NCBI GenBank assembly: GCA_964637365.1
Contig: CAZWWH010000001.1
Location: 124,001 to 188,000 of the forward strand
Source of the DNA: Cryptoclostridium sp964637365
GTDB taxonomy: Bacteria > Bacillota > Dehalobacteriia > UBA7702
Direction: 5' to 3'
DNA: 64,000 nt
Of the stretch, positions 26,482 through 35,320 are shown one piece after another. The notes under the pieces were generated by a model. That model searched no databases, was not told where the DNA came from, and was given only the letters and a program-made list of their open reading frames with translations. Positions within the stretch are counted from its first letter, which is position 1; each line of letters starts with the position of its first letter. The position numbers and the translations under genes were made by a program.

Positions 26482-26600
26482 ATTTCTTTCCTCCTCTGTT
26501 TATGAAAGGCCACCACGCCGCAGACGATGCCGAAAACAGTGGCGAACGCCGTTAAGAAACAGCTAATATTTTTCGTTCTCTTATTCAACTTCTTGACCAT
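26478..26600 (-). CDS. 40-residue single-span membrane protein
   Basis: A short frame fills the gap between the DUF1700 and DUF4097 genes. The ATG at 26600 has CGGAGG 4 bases upstream; it starts within the last codons of the DUF1700 gene and stops in an overlap (ATATGA) with the DUF4097 start. The product is a basic N-terminus (MVKKLNKRTKN), one hydrophobic helix (FLTAFATVFGIVCGVVAF) and a basic tail. Overlap on both sides implies translational coupling. I recognise no family; it may be a helper of the membrane proteins on either side. Confidence 0.65.
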   Translation of the reverse strand: MVKKLNKRTKNISCFLTAFATVFGIVCGVVAFHKQRRKEI

Positions 26601-27180
26601 GCTTCCTCCGTTCAATCATAAGGCGGAATAGACGCGCCATCCCGCGGAAAGTTACTTTGGTGAGATAATAGGAAAAGAAAAACAATAAAATCCCCGCGCC
26701 AATACAACCGATACTGCAGCCGTAATAAGCAACATAATTATAGATGGAATCTGCATGTGCAAAAAATCCCCAAAAGATACCACCGATTCCCCCGGCCGCT
26801 AACGCAATGGATGTGACCCAAAAAGATATTACCACAGAAACAACGGTGATAACCAAAGAGAAAATTACAGCGATAATCGCAATGCCTATGGGAAGCGCGA
26901 TGGGAGAAGCCAATACCGCCAAAATCACCACCCACATGGCTCGGAGTCCCTTTTTCGGTGAAACCGAAGGTTCTTCCTCCATTTCCTTAACGGCATAGTC
27001 AGCGGAAAGCTGCAAAGCGATATCCTTTACGGCCCCCAACTCCGCAATGACCTCATCCTCCCGCTCGGGCCCGGCTTCAGTCAAATATTCATCATAATAT
27101 ACCAGGGCATTGTCACGTTCCTCCTGAGGAATATGGGATAATTCCCGTTCCAAAGCGGATAAAAACTGTTCTTTATTCAT
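26581..27180 (-). CDS. DUF1700 family membrane protein
   Basis: This 199-residue protein starts with the DUF1700/HAAS helical domain (MNKEQFLSALERELSHIP, then RDNALVYYDEYL), about 80 residues, followed by a linker and three or four hydrophobic segments (residues about 100-190). The ATG at 27180 has GGAGGTGA 7 bases before it and overlaps the PadR stop, so a longer in-frame extension upstream is rejected. DUF1700 proteins regularly sit behind a PadR regulator, as here. Their role is thought to be in membrane stress or sporulation-linked signalling, without proof. Confidence 0.88.
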   Translation of the reverse strand: MNKEQFLSALERELSHIPQEERDNALVYYDEYLTEAGPEREDEVIAELGAVKDIALQLSADYAVKEMEEEPSVSPKKGLRAMWVVILAVLASPIALPIGIAIIAVIFSLVITVVSVVISFWVTSIALAAGGIGGIFWGFFAHADSIYNYVAYYGCSIGCIGAGILLFFFSYYLTKVTFRGMARLFRLMIERRKHGQEVE

Positions 27181-27493
27181 TGATTTCACCTCCAAACATA
27201 ATATCTTCCACAGTGGTACGATAATTGATCCATTCCTTACGATATTCCTCCAGCTGCTCACGGCCTTCATCGGTAATGGCGTAATAACGGCGGTTCCGTC
27301 CCTGGTAAGGTTGGTCATAAGTGGTCAGAAAGCTGTTTTTTTGTAACCGGCGCAGGACTGGATAAAGCGTGGACTCAGAAATTTCCATTTTTTCCTTCAT
27401 CCTCTGGGTCAGGATATATCCGTAGGCATCCCCCTGTTCCATAATGGCCAAAACGCAGCTGTCCAATAAAGCTGCACCAAAAGGAAAGACCAT
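27173..27493 (-). CDS. PadR family transcriptional regulator
   Basis: This 106-residue winged-helix protein of the short PadR type has DSCVLAIMEQGDAYGYILTQRM as its first helices, SESTLYPVLRRLQKNSFLTTY as recognition helix and wing, and RRYYAITDEGREQLE as the end of the wing and dimer helix. AAGGAGG lies 7 bases before ATG. It heads the operon with DUF1700 and DUF4097. PadR proteins normally repress their own operon; the AT palindrome over the promoter at 27513-27552 fits this. Confidence 0.92.
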   Translation of the reverse strand: MVFPFGAALLDSCVLAIMEQGDAYGYILTQRMKEKMEISESTLYPVLRRLQKNSFLTTYDQPYQGRNRRYYAITDEGREQLEEYRKEWINYRTTVEDIMFGGEINE

Positions 27494-27512
27494 ATAATCG
27501 CCTCCTTTCTTA

Positions 27513-27552
27513 ATCTATATAATAATATATATTATATAATATAAATTGTCAA
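27513..27552 (-). promoter_or_regulatory. sigma-A promoter with TA-palindrome (PadR operator candidate)
   Basis: On the minus strand, TTGACA (27547-27552) and TATATT (27524-27529) are 17 bp apart. The spacer and -10 are a near-palindromic TATATAAT/ATTATATA tract, typical of PadR autoregulatory sites. Confidence 0.65.
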
Positions 27553-27604
27553 TCTATATTATAGGATTTTAATTTTCTTTTAATCATTTCCTAATTTTCC
27601 ATCA

Positions 27605-27639
27605 AAAAAGACTTCACTCGCAGTGTTACGAGTGAAGTC
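27605..27639 (-). terminator. terminator of the broken sigma-54 activator gene
   Basis: GACTTCACTCG (27610-27620) pairs with CGAGTGAAGTC (27629-27639), followed on the minus strand by TTTTTTG. Confidence 0.85.
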
Positions 27640-27663
27640 ATTATTTGTTTTATATCAGCTCAA

Positions 27664-29642
27664 TCACCGAAGCTGATATTTTTTTATCTTTTTATATAAT
27701 GTAGATTTTCCCATATTCAGCATTTTCGCCGCCTGGGCCACGTCATGATCCGTAGCCGTCAGGGCTTTTTGAATGGTTTCTATTTCCGCATCCCGGATTG
27801 GGTCTGGGGAAATTAGAGATTTAGACGGCGCGATTGACGTAGAGAATACGTCATCGGGAAAATTTCCGGGAACGATCCATTCGCCATTACCGGTAGTTAC
27901 CGCATAGACAACGGCCTTTTGCAGTTGGCGCACATTACCGGGCCAATCACCATGAAGCAAAATGCTTTTCGCCTCAGAACTCAGTCGGGGTACCTGCCAC
28001 TGCATTTTGCCGCAGTACTCCTGAATAAAGTGCTCTGCCAATAAAACGACGTCGTCATCGCGTTCCTTCAATGGTGGAATGACAATTTTCAATGCAGAAA
28101 GACGGTAATATAAATCTTCACGGAACAGGCGTTTCCGCACAAGCTCTTGTAAATCCTGATTGGTGGCGGCGACGAGACGGAATTCCACGTCAATGTACTT
28201 ATCGCCGCCAATTCGCATCACCTGATGATTTTCTAAAACCCGTAGCAGCACCGCCTGCACCTCATAAGGCATGTCCCCAATTTCATCTAAAAACAAGGTG
28301 CCCCCTGGGCCAGCTCAATTTTTCCGGGGCGGCCCTTCCGCTCGGCACCGGTAAAGCTGCCGCCCTCATATCCCAACAGCTCACTTTCCACCAAATTTCG
28401 AGGCATGGAGGCGCAGTTTAACGCGATAAAAGGGCCGTGGGGCCGTGAGGCGTTGTGGATCGCCTGGGCAAAAATTTCTTTGCCAGTACCGCTTTCCCCT
28501 AAAATCAATACATTTTCAAAGGAGGAGGCAAAGCGCATAGAGATATCCTTAGCTTTCACAATGGAGGAACTTTCTCCGAGAATATCCTGGAACGTCAGAG
28601 TCGCAGTATTATGATTTCTTTGGGCAATGTAGCTGTCAATTTGTTTCGGGTCACTGATACGGATTACCATACTGTCGGAAACATCGGCCTGCTCCCCCAT
28701 AATGGGTCTTAGGCTGAACAGGTAGTTTTTATCTCCCTCCGGCAGAAGCAGTGTATCCTCTAAATTATTAACGTTGGCTTGAAGCGACAGCATATGCTTT
28801 AACGGCGAATTCTCTCGAAGAAATTCACAAAGGTTGTACTGACGTTCCGAATCCTCCTTGATGCCAAGGATATTAATGCTTTTTCGATTAGCTTTCAAAA
28901 TTTTCCCGTGATTCTCCGCCAAAACAATACCTTCATCCATAAAAGTAAGGGTGGCCTCCAGCATTTGATTGGTCTTGCGGAGCTCCTCGTTCCGCTTTTT
29001 GATTTCCATTTGCTGACCTATGGACAAGGCCATGGAGGACGTCCAGCAAAGAGCATTGATTTGATCCCGATGATATTCCGTGGTCCAGTATTCCTCCGGC
29101 ATTAATCGGGCCAAGGCAATGATCCCGACACTCTGCCCCTTTCCATCGAGAATCGGCGCTGCCGACATTGTGGTCGGCTGCATGGTATCGTGAAAATTCT
29201 CCGGGCCGTTGGTTTGCACGGGACAGCCGTAGCGGAGAGCCAGCATGGTTGCGGTAGTTCCCAGATACTCATCTTTCGAGGAAGATGCGATATACTCCGC
29301 ACCGGAGTCCGTCACAGGGAATCCCTTATTGGCAATGATAGTGAAGTAGGATTTATCCTCCGGGCTGTTAAAGAAGCAAAGCAAATTCAAATCCCGATCA
29401 AATAAAATCACAATAAGGTGGGAAATGGCAAAAAGCTCCATAATTTCATCGGTAATCATTGCCTTTGTAGTCTCTATCAGCAATTTATTTTTTTGAAAAA
29501 GATAATTATTCTGTTCCACACTGGGATCTGGCGGAAAAAGATCCTGATATGGGTGGATGCCATAGGTAAAGGAGCGCTCCCATGACAGGGCTATTTCCTC
29601 CCGAATCAGGGGATTCCCCGAGGGACGAATTCCTTTTTCCAC
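27664..29642 (-). pseudogene. sigma-54-dependent activator, frameshifted (and 5' end altered)
   Basis: This activator of the AcoR/FhlA kind would have about 660 residues. It has an N-terminal sensor region (ending in a PAS-like domain), then AAA+ with GESGTGKE and a GSFTGA loop (GAFTGA family). The frame then breaks: the first part ends ELAQGAPCF-stop, while the next frame resumes at FLDEIGDMP (Walker B) and runs to a Fis HTH (VAQAAKMLNMGKSTLYKKIKKYQL). One extra base in the five-C run at 28301-28305 would restore ELAQGGTLFLDEIGD. The only start-like codon is a GTG at 29642, with no good ribosome site, and the frame stays open and family-like (ILERAKRDYVEKGIRPSG) beyond it, so the true 5' end probably was lost at the island junction. 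A sequencing error at the homopolymer is possible. Confidence 0.8.
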
Positions 29643-29666
29643 ATAATCCCTTTTCGCCCGTTCCAG

Positions 29667-29984
29667 TATTGTACCGGATATGCGCCGTTCAAGGTAAAAG
29701 GCAAAGCCATCACTTGCCGAAAATATGCCGCAAGGATCAACCGCAAAGAATATGCCAATGCCAACCCCATTATTCGCCTTTACAAAAACCGTTGCTCGGC
29801 ACTACGTATGGAACGCAAACGTGGTAAGCACGACGATGTACTAATAAATGCCGCCCTTGCCGTTGCCAAAGAGCGTATGCAACGGGCAAAGAACGATCCC
29901 GATTATGCCAACGGACAGTATGAAGCAGATATACTTCGTGAAGAACTCTACGCCGAAGCGGACAGACGATTAAACGGCAAATAA
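29667..29984 (+). pseudogene. fragment of a mobile-element protein (DUF6076-like C-terminus)
   Basis: The frame ending at 29984 encodes YC...KAITCRKYAARINRKEYA, then a basic helical part (MERKRGKHDDVLINAALA) and ADILREELYAEADRRLNGK. The YC/TCRxY pattern followed by a charged helix resembles the C-terminus of DUF6076 proteins seen in Bacillota mobile elements; I am not certain of the family. There is no start codon and the upstream part overlaps the regulator remnant on the other strand, so it is a truncated gene at the edge of an insertion. It is followed by GGAGGTGA and the next small gene. Confidence 0.5.
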
Positions 29985-30005
29985 CACAGATTGGAGGTGA
30001 GTGCC

Positions 30006-30161
30006 GTGAAAGAAAAGTATATTGACGAAAAGGAACTGAATATGTACCGCATCCAGCTGGCACCGCCGAAGTGGGATTTACAGGAATATATTGTGACCTA
30101 TCTGAAAGAGCAAGATGACCGAACGAATGATGCTCGCCCAGCGGCTTGGTTTCTGTTTTGA
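30006..30161 (+). CDS. small protein of mobile-element type, unknown
   Basis: This 51-codon frame starts with GTG 6 bases after GGAGGTGA. The product begins VKEKYIDEKELNMYRIQLAPP and is soluble and charged. It overlaps the next frame, which starts at 30115. I do not recognise the family; its position behind the DUF6076-like fragment suggests a leftover of an integrative element. Confidence 0.4.
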   Translation: MKEKYIDEKELNMYRIQLAPPKWDLQEYIVTYLKEQDDRTNDARPAAWFLF

Positions 30162-30324
30162 TTGCCACAGCATATTTTATATGGATTATGACGATTTGGA
30201 TGAATACGGTGATCCGAAAAAGAAACCAATCAAGCCAATGATGTATACCGATATTGCCACCGACCACGAATACAGCTCCGCCAATACCGCACACAAAAAT
30301 GTGAAAAGGCACTTGCTAAACTAA
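30115..30324 (+). CDS. small acidic protein, possibly truncated mobile-element gene
   Basis: The 69-residue frame includes RLGFCFDCHSIFYMDYDDLDEYGDP. The CxxC and Asp/Tyr-rich segment is unusual, but no known domain is clear. The ribosome site is weak (AAAGAG). It could be the shifted continuation of the preceding 51-codon frame, i.e. one broken gene. It ends just before the terminator of the opposite-strand cotH gene. Confidence 0.35.
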   Translation: MTERMMLAQRLGFCFDCHSIFYMDYDDLDEYGDPKKKPIKPMMYTDIATDHEYSSANTAHKNVKRHLLN

Positions 30325-30352
30325 AAGAAACCATAAAAGACTTGATATAACG

Positions 30353-30400
30353 AAAAAAGCCCCGTTAGAAATGCAGAATTTACTGCGCTCCCAACAGGGC
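30353..30400 (-). terminator. terminator of the VTC-DUF4956-cotH operon
   Basis: On the minus strand, GCCCTGTTGGGAGCGCAG pairs with CTGCATTTCTAACGGGGC (imperfect long stem), followed by TTTTTTCG. Confidence 0.85.
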
Positions 30401-30407
30401 AATTTAT

Positions 30408-32582
30408 TTATTTCCGCCTTTTGAAAACAAATGCAAAAACAAGCCCTAATGCAAGAAACAATACGCTTACAATCATTACGATCCAATCGGTTGCAGGTAC
30501 AGTATTCTGACCTTGCGATTGGGTTTGACCGTTACTGTTTGGTTGCGCATTGCCGTCAGGTCGTTGCATCTGACCGCCGAAATCCCCATTTTCACCGTCA
30601 GGCAGTTCAGGCGGTGCGCCACCTTGCATTTGTTCGCCTCCGAAGCCGCCTTGGTTTCCGTTCGGCATTTGACCATCAGGCATCTGAGAAATTGAACTAT
30701 CTTCTGAGCTGCCATTTTCTGTAGCATCCGATTCTCCCGAAGGTGTTTTGTCGGTTGATTCTGTGGTTTCATTATCCTCAGCATCAGTCTGCGGTTTTTG
30801 AGTATTACCATCAAACTTATCTTTGCCGCCGCCCATAGTATTGCCCATAGAACCCATATCATTGATTTGAATATCACCGGCATCTATAAGGGTATCACTC
30901 TTTTGGGTATCAGAGGTAGAGCCAATTGTTCCGTCAAGTTGAGCACTCACGCTTTCTGCACGAAGCAAACAGAACTCTTTAAGAGTCGTAATGCCTTTTT
31001 CAAATTCTTCATAAGTGCAGAACTTTGTAGGATCCTTTTCAACATATGGAGAAATCATTGCATTGACGTTATCTATCATCTCTGAGAAATAACCGCTATC
31101 GAAATAGGTCACAATAAATTCCGAGAAATACTTATGGTACAGTTCGGTATATTCTTCATTCTCGAAGATCCAAGCAATCATCGGTCTATCTTCGGTGTTG
31201 CCGCCGGATACAGGAGAGTCAACCGGATAGTTGACAAGGTTGGTAGCACCGCCCGCAGACTCGAATCCGCCGAAAGCAAGGTTATAGTCCCACGGAACCA
31301 TTTGCATCTGACCGTCTTTTTCGTAGAGATAATAGTTATGGATCATCGATCCGGTATAGCTGTCAAAATTCAAAACAAAGTTATGCACCACGAAATAACG
31401 GATTACTTTTTCGATATCAACAGTATCTTCAAGCTCTTCGCCGTTACTCAGTTTTTTGAGAGCTGCGATCAAACGTGCTTTATCGCTGTCGGAAACATCA
31501 GTTTTCGCATTGTCAAAGATGTTGGCATAGCTTTCGATCTCATCGTCAATGTATTTGAGCAATACATCGTCGCTGCCATTGGTCATACCGCCTTTATCTC
31601 CGCCTTGCATATCTCCACCGGGTATCTGTCCGCCCATTTCGGGAACGGTACCGCCTTGTTGCATCTGTCCGTTTGTATCTGATGTCGAACCGTCTGTAGT
31701 TGTTTCGTTATTAGGAGGTGTCATTCCGCCTTGTGCGTTACCTGCATTGGGCTCTACCGCTGTTTCTCCGCTCGGTAACTCAGGAGGTGTTGTGCCGCCC
31801 TGTGACTGACCACCTTGCATATTTTCGCCTGGCATCTGCGGAGTGGTTTGATCGGTATTACTGCTTGTTGTATCTTGCGTGGTAGTCGAGGTGTCGGCAT
31901 CCTCGGTGTTGCCGAGGAAGTCATCCATATCGAACTTCTCGCCGTTGCCTCGTCCACCTCCCATACTTTGACTGTCGGGCTTATAGAGTTCACCATAATT
32001 GTTTCCGTAATTACGTTGCAGGAAAGATTTTTCTACACCTTCTACCGCAATGTAAAGCCCCCAATCTTCACCGTTTACCGTAATATAAACATAACTGCAA
32101 AGCGGTGAAGAAACGCCCATTTCAGCCATCATCTGATAGGCCAGATAATCCTTCATATAGGTGTTGTCCTGAATGATATTGTTTAGGCACAGCTTATCCA
32201 GACCGTAGTAGGTGTTGGTACTGTCGTAATGGTCAAACTCGATTTTGAAGCTGTAACGGTCGTTTCCGTAGGATGCCACCTGTGTCAGCGAAGTGTTGCC
32301 TTTTCCACGAATCGCCACATTTTTATACGCTTCATTATCAATGACAACAGAACAGGCATAGTATTCTTCGCTTTTGCAGTTTGCCGTAAATTCTTCCCAA
32401 TCCTCCATAATAATATCAATGGTGTGGACAGCAGAGGTATCAAACAGCTTATTTTCATAGCCCATTACGGTAGAAGCCTTTTGAACACCGAAACTTTCGG
32501 CATTCATAAACAATACGGTAAGAAGCAACGTAACAGCAAGAACAACACAGCAAATTTTATCAAAATGCTTATGTGTTGACAT
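30408..32582 (-). CDS. CotH kinase domain surface protein
   Basis: This 724-residue protein has an N-terminal membrane anchor or signal (residues 8-28), then a CotH kinase domain. Atypical-kinase marks are RGKGNTSL near residue 93, KLCLNN and KDYLAYQMMAEMG near 130-150, and VPWDYNLAFGG near 455 (metal-binding Asp). The domain is split by a long low-complexity insert (residues about 205-350) of Gln/Gly/Met/Pro/Thr repeats such as MQGG and TPPELPSG. A similar Gly/Gln/Asp-rich tail precedes a C-terminal membrane helix and RRK end. CotH in Bacillus phosphorylates spore coat proteins; this type, anchored at both ends, is probably a cell-surface kinase. It is the last gene of the VTC-DUF4956-cotH operon. 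Confidence 0.88.
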   Translation of the reverse strand: MSTHKHFDKICCVVLAVTLLLTVLFMNAESFGVQKASTVMGYENKLFDTSAVHTIDIIMEDWEEFTANCKSEEYYACSVVIDNEAYKNVAIRGKGNTSLTQVASYGNDRYSFKIEFDHYDSTNTYYGLDKLCLNNIIQDNTYMKDYLAYQMMAEMGVSSPLCSYVYITVNGEDWGLYIAVEGVEKSFLQRNYGNNYGELYKPDSQSMGGGRGNGEKFDMDDFLGNTEDADTSTTTQDTTSSNTDQTTPQMPGENMQGGQSQGGTTPPELPSGETAVEPNAGNAQGGMTPPNNETTTDGSTSDTNGQMQQGGTVPEMGGQIPGGDMQGGDKGGMTNGSDDVLLKYIDDEIESYANIFDNAKTDVSDSDKARLIAALKKLSNGEELEDTVDIEKVIRYFVVHNFVLNFDSYTGSMIHNYYLYEKDGQMQMVPWDYNLAFGGFESAGGATNLVNYPVDSPVSGGNTEDRPMIAWIFENEEYTELYHKYFSEFIVTYFDSGYFSEMIDNVNAMISPYVEKDPTKFCTYEEFEKGITTLKEFCLLRAESVSAQLDGTIGSTSDTQKSDTLIDAGDIQINDMGSMGNTMGGGKDKFDGNTQKPQTDAEDNETTESTDKTPSGESDATENGSSEDSSISQMPDGQMPNGNQGGFGGEQMQGGAPPELPDGENGDFGGQMQRPDGNAQPNSNGQTQSQGQNTVPATDWIVMIVSVLFLALGLVFAFVFKRRK

Positions 32583-32593
32583 AGTGTACCTCC

Positions 32594-33265
32594 TTAACCC
32601 ATATACTCGCCGTTATAGCTCACAAGAACTGCACTGTTTACGCCGGGCATAGTGCTCAGAGCATTGATAAAATCGGTATTATCGTTTACCATACGAATTT
32701 CGAGATTCAGTTCAATCAATCCTTTGGTTGCCGTCTTGCTCTTAACAACGCATTTTTGAACATTACCTTTGAGAAAATCCACCGCTTTGTTTTCGGCCAT
32801 AGAATCAGCGCAGGAAAGAACAACGATATAAGGATTGTAATAAGATTTCTTGTTTACGAACACAAGAAGGATTGCGCCGATGATAACGCTGCCGATTACT
32901 GCAAGAGGAATAAAACCGGCTGCAAGCACAATGCCGACTGCGATTGCCCAGAAAAGAAACGCAATATCGAGGGGTTCTTTAATAGCGGTACGGAATCGAA
33001 CAATAGAAAGTGCACCAACCATACCAAGCGAAAGAACCACGTTAGAAGTTACCGCTAAAATAACAACGGTGGTGATCATCGTGAGGGCAACGAGCGTTGT
33101 TCCAAAGCTGGAGGAATACATAACGCCCTGATAGGTCTTTTTATATACGAGGAAAATAAACATACCGATGCCGAAGGCAAGAGCCAAGGCAATCGCCATA
33201 TCGAGAATACCCACGCTTGCGATATTCTCCAAAAAACTTGATTTGAAAATGTCATTGAAAGTCAT
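32594..33265 (-). CDS. DUF4956 family membrane protein
   Basis: This 223-residue protein has four transmembrane helices in the first 140 residues and a soluble C-terminal domain of about 80 residues. The conserved loop VGALSIVRFRTAIKEPLDIAFLFW is the hallmark of DUF4956. It lies 11 bp upstream of cotH and 28 bp behind the VTC gene. DUF4956 proteins usually accompany VTC-domain proteins; a role as partner or channel in polyphosphate synthesis is assumed but not shown. Confidence 0.9.
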   Translation of the reverse strand: MTFNDIFKSSFLENIASVGILDMAIALALAFGIGMFIFLVYKKTYQGVMYSSSFGTTLVALTMITTVVILAVTSNVVLSLGMVGALSIVRFRTAIKEPLDIAFLFWAIAVGIVLAAGFIPLAVIGSVIIGAILLVFVNKKSYYNPYIVVLSCADSMAENKAVDFLKGNVQKCVVKSKTATKGLIELNLEIRMVNDNTDFINALSTMPGVNSAVLVSYNGEYMG

Positions 33266-33294
33266 AATACTTACTCCTTATAATTTTTATTATT

Positions 33295-33966
33295 TTAGCC
33301 GTAGATTCTGCAAACGGCGTATTTGGAAAAAGCGCCAACACGGCGGTTATTAAGTTGGACAGCATCCCGAATAATGTCCGGCAAATACTCGTCCCATTTT
33401 ACTTCAAGAATGATCGGTGTCTCGCCTGCAGGAACCGTAACACAGTTTGGATTCAGAAAGTCCGTACAGTTCATTCCTGTGCGGATGTTATAGTCAAGGG
33501 TTACTCGAACATTACCGGGTGCAAAAACAAAGGGTTCTCTTAGATAATCCACGATAGTTTTTGGGCGCAATCCCTGACCTTTCATCTTACTGTATAATTC
33601 CTGAATCAAAGGAACACCGCTATCCATCATCCAATTATAATCACCGTTTGCAATCGCCTGCGCTTGTTCTTTGGACAGTGTTGCATTGTCTTTCAAACAC
33701 AAACCATTGACTTTGCTTTTCTTCTCTAAATGAATCAAGGATGTGTCGTTGTTATAATATCGAATGCGGAACTTTTCACGGACATTCACACTGTCAACCT
33801 TTTCTCTTAGTGCCTTATCGGATGCGTTATCAAAATATAAACTGCGGATCAGATACTTGCCGTCAATAGCGTGGGCATCTCGTTTCATAACGGCAGACAA
33901 ACGCTGACGGAGAACAAGCATATCACCGTAGCTGATTTCGTGCTTCCATTCGTGTCGGTATTTCAT
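33295..33966 (-). CDS. VTC domain polyphosphate polymerase-like protein
   Basis: This 223-residue soluble protein is of the VTC/triphosphate-tunnel fold. It has the early R-H-E-W-K-H-E pattern (YRHEWKHEISYGDM), IRSLYFDN, KFRIRYYN and HLEKKSKVNGLCLK (basic tunnel residues), and ILEVKWDEYLPDII near the end. The family makes polyphosphate from nucleotides in yeast vacuoles; in Bacteria this is inferred. It is first in the three-gene operon, with GAAAGGAG before ATG, and its promoter is the direct-repeat-linked one at 34024-34057. Joint presence with the CotH kinase suggests surface phosphorylation (inference). Confidence 0.9.
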   Translation of the reverse strand: MKYRHEWKHEISYGDMLVLRQRLSAVMKRDAHAIDGKYLIRSLYFDNASDKALREKVDSVNVREKFRIRYYNNDTSLIHLEKKSKVNGLCLKDNATLSKEQAQAIANGDYNWMMDSGVPLIQELYSKMKGQGLRPKTIVDYLREPFVFAPGNVRVTLDYNIRTGMNCTDFLNPNCVTVPAGETPIILEVKWDEYLPDIIRDAVQLNNRRVGAFSKYAVCRIYG

Positions 33967-33994
33967 CTTTTCACTCCTTTCTCATTTAGCTTCA

Positions 33995-34036
33995 TAAAAA
34001 AGCCTCCTGTACTTGATAGCATCATTGTACAGGAGG
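33995..34036 (-). terminator. terminator of the two-component operon
   Basis: CCTCCTGTAC (34003-34012) and GTACAGGAGG (34027-34036) form a 10-bp stem, followed in the minus direction by CTTTTTT. The -10 of the next operon lies inside this hairpin. Confidence 0.88.
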
Positions 34037-34057
34037 AAGATTGAAGTTTGATTGAAG
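34024..34057 (-). promoter_or_regulatory. response-regulator-type promoter for the VTC operon
   Basis: The plus strand has GATTGAAGTTTGATTGAAG at 34039-34057, a direct repeat of 11-bp period. On the minus strand it precedes TACAAT (34024-34029) by 9 bases. The same repeat and spacing are at the response regulator gene (36019-36051). OmpR-type regulators bind 10-11 bp direct repeats in place of a -35 box. Confidence 0.65.
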
Positions 34058-34066
34058 ATTATTAAA

Positions 34067-35320
34067 TTATTTTCCTAATGGAATATGCACAGTAAATTCA
34101 ACCTTACCGTCATAACACAATACATCAATTTTACCACTATGTGTGGAAACGATTGCTTTCGCTATTGCAAGTCCGAGTCCATAGTGCTTGTCCTCACTAT
34201 TACGGGCGGTATTCACTCGATAGAAGCGTTCAAATATCTGTTCACGCTGTTCTGCAGGGATTTCATTACCTTTGTTTATAACGGAAAGCTTGGCGAGAGC
34301 GTGTTCCTTTGTCAAAGACAAATAGACTTCGCCTTGTTCTTTGCTATGACGAATAGCGTTATCAAGCAGTATTGAAACGATTTGTTTAAGCTGTGTGCTG
34401 TTACCTTCGATACTAATACCGTTTGCTATATTGCTGTTCAGCACGAGTCCTTTTTCAAAGGCAACACTTTCAAATGGGAGGGCTTCACCGGCAACCAAAC
34501 GGCTGAAATCAATGTGTTCCATCTGCGGTGTTACGGTCTCGGTTCGAGCAAGGTCAAGAAGCTGACCGACCAACATTCCCATACGCTCATTTTCATATTG
34601 TATATTTTGGAGCCATTGGTTATCGCCGATCTCACGGGACAAGAGTTCTGCATTTGCACTTACCACCGATACCGGTGTTTTCAGTTCGTGACCTGCATCG
34701 GATATAAACTGCTTCTGTTTTTGATAGCTTTCTTCAAGGGGATTCACAATTTTTCTTGCAAGAAATACCGACAGGAAAAAGAACAAAACCAAAGCCACAC
34801 CGCCAAAAACCAGCGTATAACGGAATAAGGTCAAGGCGTTTTCGTTTACAACAGTATTATCCATAAAGGTAACAAGGTTGTAGCCACCTTTATCCGCTTT
34901 GTAAAAAGCAAGATTATTTTTAGTTCCGGTAGTTTCATTGCTCTTTATAATATCTTTTGCCAACACTTCCAAATCATCATTGGTATGCACTGTTGGCGGT
35001 TCATTCTTTACTTCAATAATATCACCGTCATAGGATACCGCAACGGTATAGAAAGTGGACAACTGAAACAACGGTGATTGCGGATCAAAGCCGAGATTGA
35101 AACCTTGATTGCCATTAGTTTTTGGTCTGTTTGGCGGAATCATATCTTCAAAGGATTGCGGGAGCACATACATTTCAGCGTGTGCCTGAAGCATCTGTTC
35201 ATTTTGTTTTGCCATTTCAAAATAACTGGATGCATAAATAACACCAAGCGTTCCTACCCATAAAAGCACAAGGATGGACATAATGGCTGCAACGATTTTT
35301 CTTTTTGATTTTTTAAACAT
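34067..35320 (-). CDS. sensor histidine kinase
   Basis: This 417-residue membrane kinase has one transmembrane helix at residues 9-30, an extracellular part of about 120 residues, and a second helix near 165-190. HisKA follows (FISDAGHELKTPVSVV, phospho-His in the motif), then HATPase with NAIRHSKEQG (N box) and YGLGLAIAKAIVSTHSG (G box). The start is set at ATG 35320, which overlaps the regulator's stop by 8 bases; GAGGTG lies upstream. It pairs with the regulator upstream in the same operon. The signal is unknown. It is part of the same inserted segment as the CotH cluster. Confidence 0.93.
   Translation of the reverse strand: MFKKSKRKIVAAIMSILVLLWVGTLGVIYASSYFEMAKQNEQMLQAHAEMYVLPQSFEDMIPPNRPKTNGNQGFNLGFDPQSPLFQLSTFYTVAVSYDGDIIEVKNEPPTVHTNDDLEVLAKDIIKSNETTGTKNNLAFYKADKGGYNLVTFMDNTVVNENALTLFRYTLVFGGVALVLFFFLSVFLARKIVNPLEESYQKQKQFISDAGHELKTPVSVVSANAELLSREIGDNQWLQNIQYENERMGMLVGQLLDLARTETVTPQMEHIDFSRLVAGEALPFESVAFEKGLVLNSNIANGISIEGNSTQLKQIVSILLDNAIRHSKEQGEVYLSLTKEHALAKLSVINKGNEIPAEQREQIFERFYRVNTARNSEDKHYGLGLAIAKAIVSTHSGKIDVLCYDGKVEFTVHIPLGK

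Noticed and set aside
30353..30400. Reading the repeat at 30.35-30.40 kb as an IS end
   Set aside because: It is a stem followed by a T-tract exactly behind cotH, so a terminator explains it; no second copy at the other island edge was seen.
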